NCBI GenBank assembly: GCA_022036555.1 | Contig: CM039126.1 | Span: forward strand, 10,708,079-10,772,078 | DNA from: Microstegium vimineum | Lineage: Eukaryota > Streptophyta > Magnoliopsida > Poales > Poaceae | Reading direction: 5' to 3' | DNA: 64,000 nucleotides | Shown here: piece by piece, positions 56,303 to 64,000 of the stretch | Layout of the letters: every line of letters begins with the position of its first letter | Position numbering within the stretch: position 1 is the stretch's first letter | Program-made: the position numbers and the translations under genes | The notes under the pieces: model-generated | What the model was told of the DNA's origin: nothing | Seen by the model: only the letters and a program-made list of their open reading frames with translations | Databases searched by the model: none

Positions 56303-56374
56303 GTCGTTGTAGTATAGTGGTGAGTATTCCCGCCTGTCACGCGGGTGACCCGGGTTCGATCCCCGGCAACGGCG
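56303..56374 (+). tRNA. tRNA-Asp (GUC)
   Basis: A 72-nt cloverleaf. The acceptor stem is GTCGTTG paired with CAACGGC, and G is the unpaired discriminator base. The D arm contains TAGTATAGTGG. The anticodon arm CCGCCTGTCACGCGG carries GTC. The T arm is CCGGGTTCGATCCCCGG. Internal A and B box sequences are intact. A T run that can end Pol III transcription follows shortly (GTTTCATTTTG). Confidence 0.95.
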
Positions 56375-57568
56375 AATTTGTTTCATTTTGTTTTTTATAC
56401 CTTTTACTCATTTGTCAAGATGCAGCAGAATCTACTTGAACCTTTACGGCGTCAAGGTCCATTCTTGGTCAACCTGAACCTAACTGATTACTGACAGTTT
56501 CCCAAATTATTTTTTACCTCTCTTGCTTTGAGGTTAAAAAAAACGAGATTAATTCCAATGACGTCTAGTTCTTGCTTTGAGGATAAGATCAACCCTTTTC
56601 CACCGGACCTTGGAATCAGCTAGGGCCTAGGGAATATGATGAGCACCGAACAGCCCTACAGGTACAGGGCACCGTTCACCCACCTTCTACTGAAACGGCC
56701 AACCCTGCCAGTGCCTCACAGCTTCCCATTTCAGATGATGATCACGGTGAGCAAATAGAATAGAAATAATGCAGAACATATCATGGTGTATTGTGGATTT
56801 TCCAGCGATACCACAGGCTGCCAAAGATAACCCCATCGACAACCCTAGTGAGCAAGCTATAGTTAGATTTTAGCTTATGCATTTCTTTTCAAACTTCGCA
56901 CAGGCCTAGACCTTTTTTTTCTTCTTCGTACTACAGTAAATATCAATATACAAAACGGGCAACCGCACGGCTCTGTTTTATGTTTAAAGGAAAAGAGTAT
57001 AGATCCTGGATGGCTCTTGGTAACAAAAGATACTACGTAGTTCTCTTTCTCTGCATTGACGTCTCTGTTTTTTCCCTAAAAAAAAGACGTCTCTTGTTTT
57101 TGTGGTCGCACCTTGTCGATTTGTTTTTCTTTTATGGTTCAATTCTTCAAGTACAAAGTTGTGGTATTAGAACTCGCACACAAACGCACAAGATCACACG
57201 GCACACACGAGTTCCGACCTTGTCTCCTTACCTTCTTTTGTTCACCGTTGCAAGGCAAGGGCGGAGCTCTCGTTGTGTTCATCTTCCACGCCTGTCTGCA
57301 TCCCAAGCACTAAATGAGTGAAATCCAATCCCAAAAAAAAGCTCTCTTGCATTTTTGGCTTAGCTCACGGCACACAAGCACATTTACATAAGCCAACCAG
57401 AATATGCACTTGGGATGACATTGACATGGGACTATGGGAGCACGCAAGGCACATTGCACTTGACCGACGGTGCCAGCAGCTGATGAGCTCGCCCGTCTTG
57501 GAAAACTCAATGCTTTTTTAACTAATACTGCAGATAAGAAAATTTTAGAAAAATCACTAAACAACTAA
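56375..57568. other. Intergenic DNA between two tRNA-Asp copies
   Basis: AT-rich, with no supported gene. The segment at about 57365-57568 is a diverged duplicate of the left flank of the functional tRNA gene, sharing motifs such as GACATGG, GGGAGCACG and TTGCACTTGACCGACG-like sequence. Confidence 0.5.
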
Positions 57569-57639
57569 GTCGTTGTAGTATAGTGGTGAGTATTCCCCTG
57601 TCACCCGGGTGACCCGGGTTCTCGATCCCGGAAACGGCG
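57569..57639 (+). pseudogene. Decayed tRNA-Asp copy
   Basis: The first 29 bases (acceptor 5' strand and D arm) are identical to the functional gene at 56303. The anticodon stem has lost two bases and gained a mismatch (CCCCTGTCACCCGG). The T loop has an extra base pair's worth of sequence (GGTTCTCGATCCCGG), and the 3' acceptor strand has AAACGGC. It probably no longer folds or processes correctly. Confidence 0.85.
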
Positions 57640-57939
57640 ATTTCCTGTTTTTTAGCTATAATATAATAATTTGCTCACCATTCGCATGATCACGTCCAGT
57701 TCTTCTGCCTAACCATAACCAGGACAGCCCGTTCTCCGGTGTCCGGTCTTTTGCACAAGGAAAAGAAAGAACAGACTATTTTACAAGCCAGACGTGCACA
57801 GGCAAAGCACAGAAAAAAGAACAAACTACTGTACAAGCCCAGGCAGTACCAGTATTGGCGAAATGGGTACCTTTACCACTACAGGTCTACAGCACTTTCT
57901 ACCAGACCTAGGAAATCAGCATCCGACAGCAATACAGGC

Positions 57940-58322
57940 TGTTAGCAATTGAGACTAAGAATTATATGTTAGGGCTGAATGCCTCTAGGCTTTGGATCCC
58001 TTTATATACACACTAGTTTTCTTGGGATAGGGATACAAGTTGCTCTCTAGAGCATATTCCTATTCCTAAGCTATATTACACAGCTACTTGAGAGTCAAGA
58101 AAGGAAGGCTTTGGATCCCTTTATATATACACTAGTTTTCTTGGGATACAAGTTGCTCTCTAGAGCATATTTCTAAGCTATATTACACAGCTACTTGAGA
58201 GTTAAGAAAGGAATAAAGTAGAATTAGCCTAAAGCATAAAGTAGAGGTAACTACTGTCTATTGACTGAAAGTAGAACTAAGGACTAAGGACTAAAGTACT
58301 GAAAGCACAGGCTTATCTATCA
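57940..58322 (-). repeat. LTR of the minus-strand copia element
   Basis: The sequence runs from TGTTAG to CTATCA, an imperfect short inverted repeat of 383 bp. The purine-rich tract lies immediately outside on the coding side (58323-58335, read on the minus strand as AGGGGGAGAAT). This makes it the 3' LTR of the element that extends to 61156. A segment of about 110-120 bp containing TTTGGATCCCTTTATATA is duplicated in tandem (about 57987-58107 and 58108-58215). Confidence 0.8.
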
Positions 58323-58513
58323 ATTCTCCCCCTAAGTCTTGCTTCAACTTGTCTTGACAATCTTCTTGAGTCCAATCTTGCTTCTCATATCTTCAAACTT
58401 GGTCCGTCCAAGTGACTTGGTGAGAATGTCTGCAAGCTGCTCAGTTGTGGAAATGTGATATGCCTTGATGCTTCCCTCATCCATGCAGTCTCTGATGAAG
58501 TGGAACTTAGTCC

Positions 58514-61110
58514 TTATATGCTTGTTCCTGCATGGAACACTGGGTTCTTGGCAAGTGCTAATGCAGACTTGTTGTCCACCTTCAATTCCACAGTTTCCAC
58601 CTTTCTTTCTAGCAAGTCAGCCAACAACCTTGATAGCCATAGTGCTTGTGTTGCTGCTGTAGTCATGGCCACATACTCAGCATCACAGCGAGTGGCAGCA
58701 GGGTTGCAATTAGTCATACTTCCCAACTCCATAATCTTTTTGGCATAGTGACTCTGCCTCAAAGTAATTTCACTACTGCCTTGCTGCACTTCCACTCCAA
58801 GATAGAAACTGAGCAACCCAAGGTCACTCATCTCAAATATGGATTTTATCTCTGTCTTGAAGGTCTTTACTTCCTCCTCCTTGGCTCCAATGATTATCAA
58901 ATCATCCACATAAACTCCAACCAACAGGACAGAGCCATTGGAGCCTCTTCGATAGGTAGCAGCTTCATGAGTACTCTGAACAAACCCCATCTTCTTCAGA
59001 GTTGAGTTCAGTTTTGCATTCCATGCCCTGGGTGCCTGCCTCAGTCAATACAGAGCCTTGTGAAGACGATATACCTTGCCTTCTTCTCCAGGAACAACAA
59101 ACCCAGGTGGTTGCTGCACATAGACCTCCTCGAGCTCCCCATTCAGGAATGCCGATTTGACATCCATGTGGTGGACCTTCCACCCTTCCTGAGCAGCTAA
59201 GGCCAGCAGCAGCCTTTCTGACTCCATGCGCGCCACAGGGGCAAAAGCATCCTCGTAGTCAACCCCTTCCCGCTGCACGAAACCCCGAGCAACAAGCCTT
59301 GCTTTGTGCTTGATCACACCACCTTGCTAGTTCTTCTTCAACTTGAACACCCACTTCAGGGTGATTGACCGGTGACCAGCCTGGGGTGGCACCAGCTCCC
59401 AGGTGCCATTGCGCTCAATAGCGCTCAGTTCTTCCTCCATTGCTGCTTGCTAGGCCAAGTCATCTTTCGCTTCTGCGTCGGTAGTCGACTCGCCCGAGCA
59501 AGAGAGGTGCAGCTCGGCGAACAGCCGTTGTGCCAGCGGCGGGGTAGCCTCATCCCCGATGAGATCAGTGATGCGGCGGTAGCGCAACTGCTCACCGTCG
59601 TGGTAGGCGTCCACCCTTTCTTCATCGTCCTCCAGGGGAGTCACATGCTCGACCCGATGACTGGAGCTACTTGCCGCTGGCGATGGCGTGGCGGGCAGTG
59701 GAGTGGTCGTCGCCACGGAATCCTCTGCTTCTTTAGCTGGTGGAGGCTCCGGTGTGTCGAAGCGCGGTGGAGGACTTGGCGATGCTGATGTCGAGCTGGG
59801 AGCTCCAGACACCACCTCTTCCCAAGGATACTCGACGGTGAAGTCGCTGCCGCCTTCCTCCGAGGTGCTTGCCACCGGAGACGTCCAGTCCCAGTCGCGG
59901 CCTTCGTCAAACACGACGTCGCGGCTGACGCGCACGCGCTGGGACACTGGATCATAGATCCTGTATGCCTTCGCGCCCTCCGCATATTCGATGAACAGCC
60001 GGCCTCGCCGCGGTCATCCAGCTTGCGGAGCTGGGTCTGGCGCTTGGTGTAGGCAACACAGCCAAACACCTTGAGGTGGCCCAAAGTCGACGATCGACCG
60101 TGCCATGCCTTGACACGCTTGATCGCTTCCCCAGCAACGTCCTTGGTCGGCAGCAGCGCCGCCCACATGAAGCGAGTGGCGTCGTCCACCAGTAGGAGGA
60201 TGTAGCGGTTGCCCGCCGGAGTCGCCGGCGTCACGGGTCCGCAGAGGTCGCCGTGCACCAATTCCAGAGGATCCTAGGCACGGTACGACGTCGCGGACGG
60301 GAAAGCTCGCCGCTTCTGCTTGGTGGTGATGCAGGTGTCACAGACTTGCTCCACGTGGTCGATCTTGGGGATCCCACGGGCCATCTCTCCTCTGCTCAGT
60401 CGCCAGAGTGCATCAAAGTGCAAGTGGCCGAGCCTCTCGTGCCATTTCCACGCCTCGCCGTCCTTGCGCGCGGCGAGGCAGCGCGGCTGTGCAGCTTCCA
60501 GATGCAGAATGTAGAGTCGGTTAGGTCCTCGGTGTACCTTGGCGAGTAGGCGGCGACTGCGATCCCAGATACGCAGCACCCCATCGACGATCTCCACCTT
60601 GGAGCCGCCCTCGTCCAACTGCCCAAGGCTCATGATCGAGTTCTTGAGGGCAGGGATGAAGTACACGCCGTGCAGCACGCGGTGCTCGTCGGTCTTGCCC
60701 TCGAACACAATGGTGCCGACGCCGCGGATGTCCACCTTGGACGCGTCTCCGAAGCGCACGATGTCGCGGACGTCGGTGTTCAGGTCGGCGAAGAGCTCGT
60801 GGTGGCCCGTCATGTGATGCGTTGCTCCGCTGTCGAGGTACCAGCCTTCCATCTTCTCCTCTGCTTCATCGATGCCGAGGTAGGCGCGGGCCCTTGGTTC
60901 CTCCAAGGTGACTTCTTGCGCGGCGAGGGAGTACGTCGGTGTGTGCTGCTCCAGCTCGACGAAAGCGTGCGCCATGAATAGAGCGCCGTCCTCCTCGCAC
61001 TCGGCGTACTGGGCGCGTCCAGCATGTCCGCCAGCGCCGCCACCCGCGTCCTCCACCTTGATCGCCTCCTCGACCACCACGGTCACTTCCTCCACCGCCG
61101 CGGCCGCCAC
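58514..61110 (-). pseudogene. Copia polyprotein remnant
   Basis: Broken gag-pol reading frame of the minus-strand copia element. The longest intact pieces are 61110-60274 (protease and pre-integrase), 59947-59450 (linker and start of RT region), 59317-59045 (RT fingers and palm) and 58990-58514 (RT palm, connection and RNase H). A frameshift separates the zinc knuckle remnant from the protease piece. It cannot encode an active enzyme. Confidence 0.88.
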
Positions 61111-61156
61111 CGCGCTCTCATCGTGGCAGGCGGCAGTCGCGCGCCCAGTGGCCTTC

Positions 61157-62900
61157 TGAGAGTTCCCTTGTGTTTTGGTTTTGAGTAATTGATGAAACCT
61201 ACTTAAGTACTAACCTTGGATCTCTAAGTGTGAAATATGAGATAGGTTGGTACATACCATGTGATGGAGCAAGGTGGATCAAGTGGATGGTACAAGCTCT
61301 AGCATGATGGTCGAAAGGAAAATGGTGTGAAGGCAAAGGTGAAAGCTAGGAACCATTTTCGGTTTGGTGATCAAGACATCATAAAGGATGTGATTACATT
61401 TAGGATAGATAGCCATACTATCAAGGAGAGAGCTTTTGCGAATGATTGCGGTTATCATGTGCCACTAGGTTCATTGCATTGCATTTAAAATCAATTGAAC
61501 TAGTGAAACAACCAACTAATTCCAAGAAAAATGTGAACTAAAAGCTAACACACGTGCACAAGTGTTGAGATCACTTAGTGTTAGCCCTTGGAAGCTTAGA
61601 GAAGTTGGAGAAGTGTTTCTCTCTGGTTGAGGAGACCAGACGCAGTTGTTAGTCCAGATGGAGGCTCCGGACTCGCGTCCGGAGGGGCAGCTGGCTCAAG
61701 GGAGCTCTCGGGTGCGCTCGGGGTCTCGGGAAAATATTTCCGGACCCTGTGACCAAGAGAGTCCGGAGACGCGTGGAAGGCTGAGGCGCACGCAGGAAAG
61801 AAGGTGTTTGATCTGGCAGGCGACCGGACGCTGACGCGTTGGTCCGGACTGCGCGTCGCGCGCGACCGAAGGCCGCGTCCGGAGAGGTTGAGCAGTGGAG
61901 GATTCTCTGTGGCAGAGGGTCCGGACGCATGGGTGATGGTCCGGACCCCCTTTGTATGTTGCGTCCGGAGGTGGCGCAGAGAGTCAGTTTGAAGGGCAAA
62001 ACAGCTAGTTGTTGAGTGAGAGCTATATAAGTGATATGGCCAGCCCTTTGGGGCATCTCTAGCACTCCTACATCACTTATACACTTGTGCTTGCTTGAGA
62101 AGCTCCACCACTCTTCCTCTCAACACAATTGCATAATTCGTGAGAGTGAGTGAATCCAAGTACATTGCTCTTTGATTGCATACTAGTGGCACTTGGTGAT
62201 CGTCGTCATCGCGGAAGCTCTTGTTATTCTTGGAGGTCACCACCTCCTAGACGGCTTGGTGCGACGAGGATCGTTGAGCGGAGGAAGGTGATTGTCTCCG
62301 GCTCCGATCGGTGGATTGTGATGGGTTCTTGAACCTTCCCCGCGGGAGTTCGCGAAAGGTATCTCTAGTGGATTGCTCGTAGCTTGTGGATCCCTATCTT
62401 GTGTTGGTTTTGCGGCACCCGGTGATGGGTTTGGCGTGTGATGCCAATTAGCGCGTGAACCTCCAAGTAGGTGAATCACTACAGCGAGGAGTAGCTTGTT
62501 GGCAAACAAGTGAACCTCGGTAAAAAATCATTGTGTCATCTTGTCTCTACCGAGGATTCATATTGTGATTGCTTCCTTATTGGATATCTCTTTATTGCTA
62601 CTCTCCACGTTGGTATAATCTTTCTATCTCTAGCATTGCACTACTATTCTTTACATTCTTGCAAAGTAGAGCCTCTAGCTTAGCTTGTGTAGCTTAGTCT
62701 AGTAGTTCTAGTTATCTAGATCTTGTGTGCAACATAGAATATATCTTGCTAGTAACTAGAATTGGTAGGTGGCTTGCCTAACCATAGAGCTAGCGCAAAC
62801 TTGCTTAACGCCGTGTTTTATTCTAACAAGTTTGCTTAAGTGTTGTTGTAGAATTTTTTAATAGGCTATTCACCCCCTCTAGCCATTCCTAGACCTTTCA
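61157..62900 (+). repeat. 5' LTR (about 1.74 kb) of the SIRE-like copia element
   Basis: Bounded by TG and CA with short inverted ends (TGAGAG and TGAAAG after inversion). It contains a GC-rich island at about 61650-61980 holding ten CCGGA motifs, several as the palindrome TCCGGA. AT-rich sequence with a GCTATATAAG TATA box follows near 62021-62031, so transcription probably starts about 30 bp later. Confidence 0.8.
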
Positions 62901-62956
62901 AGTGGTATCAAAGCTAGTACACCGTCTACAAAGGCTTAACATCCCACGGTGTTAAA

Positions 62957-64000
62957 ATGACTCTTATCAACAACACCAAGAGGCCACCCAAGTTTGATGG
63001 CACCGATTATAGCTATTGGAAGGCATTGATGACCACCCATATCAAATCAATCAACCGGAAGGTATGGTTGGTGGTCGATAAGAAGTTTGAGGTGGTGAAT
63101 GAGGAGGCACCCACCGCGGCCAAGGAGGAGAAGCTCCAAAACAATGATATTGCATTGAGTGCCATTCATGATGCAATCTCAAAGGAGGTCTTTGAACAAA
63201 TCAAGAACATTGAGAGTGCTCATGATGCATGGAAGAAGCTTGAAGAGTCATAAGAGGGAACTCAATCCATGAAGGGGGGCCAAGGCATATATCTTGAAGG
63301 AGAGGTTTGCTAGCTTCAAGATGAAGGAGGATGAAAATGTGCCGGAAATGTTCAATAGGCTTGAGGTGCTTGTCAATGACCTCAAGTCACTTGGTCAGAA
63401 GGTGGAGAACAAGGACTTCTCCTTCAAGTTCTTGAGAAGTCTTCCCTCAAGATTTGAGATGCTAGTCACTCTATTGGTGAGAAGTGGATTGGACACAATG
63501 ACACCAAACCAAATCCTTGGTGAGGTGATTACCGATGACACCTTTAGAGAAGACAAGGACAAGATAAGAGAGAACAAGGAGAAGAAGGATGAGAAGAAGA
63601 AGAGTTTGGTATTCAAAGCCACATCATCATCAAAGGGCAAAGCAAAGTATGAAGAATCAAGCTATGATGACTGCTCTAGTGATAGTGATGATGATGAAGA
63701 AAAGATGGCTCTATTTGTCAGAAATTTGGCAAGTTCATGAAGAAGGGATATAGAGCAAGAAGGAAGAAGAACTCTCACAAGTTCAATGAGAAGGATAGAA
63801 GATGCTTCAAGTGCAATAGCAAGGATCACCTCATTGCGGATTATCCTCTTCATAGTGACAATGAAGATGAGAAGAAGGGCAAGAAGAAAGACAAGAAAGA
63901 AAGCAAGATGACTCTCAAGAAGAGCAAGAAGGGAGGCTCATATGTTGTCACTTGGGATTGTGATTTAAGTGATGATGATGACTCAAGTGATGATGAGAAG
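62957..64000 (+). pseudogene. Copia gag (UBN2-type) with nonsense and frameshift mutations
   Basis: The start MTLINNTKRPPKFDGTDYSY at 62957 is typical of SIRE-type gag. An in-frame TAA at 63251-63253 ends the first piece. The next piece (from 63294) reads KERFASFKMKEDENVPEMFN and LRSLPSRFEMLVT. After a further frame change near 63735 the zinc knuckle appears as CFKCNSKDHLIADY, where the last metal-binding Cys is replaced by Tyr. A long Lys/Asp/Ser-rich tail continues to the window edge. Confidence 0.85.

Larger units (their letters stand above)
57940..61156 (-). mobile_element. Ty1/copia retrotransposon, interrupted and internally deleted
   Basis: Read on the minus strand from 61156, the parts are the end of a gag zinc knuckle (GHWARDC), the protease (LDSGATHHMTG), and the pre-integrase zinc motif (HERLGHLHFD with CDTC). 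Then come integrase (VHGDLCGPVTPATPAGN), reverse transcriptase (ARLVARGF, HHMDVKSAFLNGEL, VGVYVDDLIIIG) and RNase H (DAEYVAMTTA), then the purine tract and LTR. The order protease, integrase, RT is that of copia. Integrase lacks its middle (KRVKAWHG joins directly to LGHLKVFGC). The RT to RNase H junction is also deleted (MTNCNPAATRCDAEY). Premature stops lie near 60273, 59447, 59335 and 59318. The 5' LTR is not in the window. Confidence 0.9.
61157..64000 (+). mobile_element. SIRE-like copia retrotransposon, 5' part, nested in the preceding element
   Basis: A long LTR (61157-62900) starts TGAGAGTTC and ends CCTTTCA. It is followed at 62903 by TGGTATCAAAGC, one mismatch from the initiator-methionine tRNA primer site used by copia elements. 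The gag follows and the window ends inside it. Insertion is into the gag zinc knuckle of the minus-strand element, whose codons end at 61156. CCTTC at 61152-61156 would be the left half of a 5-bp target duplication; the right half is outside the window. Confidence 0.85.

Overview
The window is nuclear DNA of a grass (Poaceae), most likely a panicoid. I infer this from strongly GC-rich first exons (O-fucosyltransferase, aquaporin, GT37, small heat-shock proteins), very AT-rich intergenic DNA, dense Tourist, Stowaway and hAT-like MITEs, a CACTA element with grass-style subterminal repeats, and two copia retrotransposons. There are no operons. Genes are single transcription units with GT-AG introns, and I rebuilt their exons by following reading frames across splice sites.

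Layout: 1-9.4 kb is intergenic DNA with MITEs and gene-like debris. 9.8-13.7 kb (+) is an 11-exon plant O-fucosyltransferase-like gene. 15.4-30.1 kb is a tandem array of four organellar small heat-shock protein (sHSP) genes, all on the minus strand. One of them has lost its promoter and start codon. The last three sit in direct tandem duplications 4-7 kb long. 31.0-32.0 kb (-) is a PIP1-type aquaporin. 32.7-45.1 kb is one complete-ended CACTA (En/Spm) transposon flanked by a TAC duplication. It carries decayed minus-strand remnants of a TNP2-like transposase and a TNP1-like protein with a C48 (Ulp1-like) protease domain. 45.5-47.3 kb looks like a Pack-MULE with ankyrin and DUF1685 gene fragments, nested in a Stowaway MITE. 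48.1-49.9 kb (+) is a GT37 (xyloglucan-type) fucosyltransferase. 50.4-54.2 kb (+) is a nuclear poly(A)-binding protein with one RRM. 54.75-55.78 kb (-) is an ARF-class GTPase. A tRNA-Asp(GUC) lies at 56.3 kb with a decayed duplicate at 57.6 kb. From 57.9 kb on, a minus-strand copia element is interrupted inside its gag zinc knuckle by a second, plus-strand, SIRE-like copia element that runs off the window.

The host genes are functionally unrelated, apart from the sHSP array, which probably responds to heat: two copies keep a heat-shock element and a TATA-like box at matching positions. The parts I find most worth a second look are the microhomology deletion that decapitated one sHSP gene, the internal promoter of the CACTA element that copies the architecture of its terminal promoter, the duplicated splice donor of the aquaporin, the nested Pack-MULE, and the predominance of TAG among nonsense codons in the decayed transposon genes.
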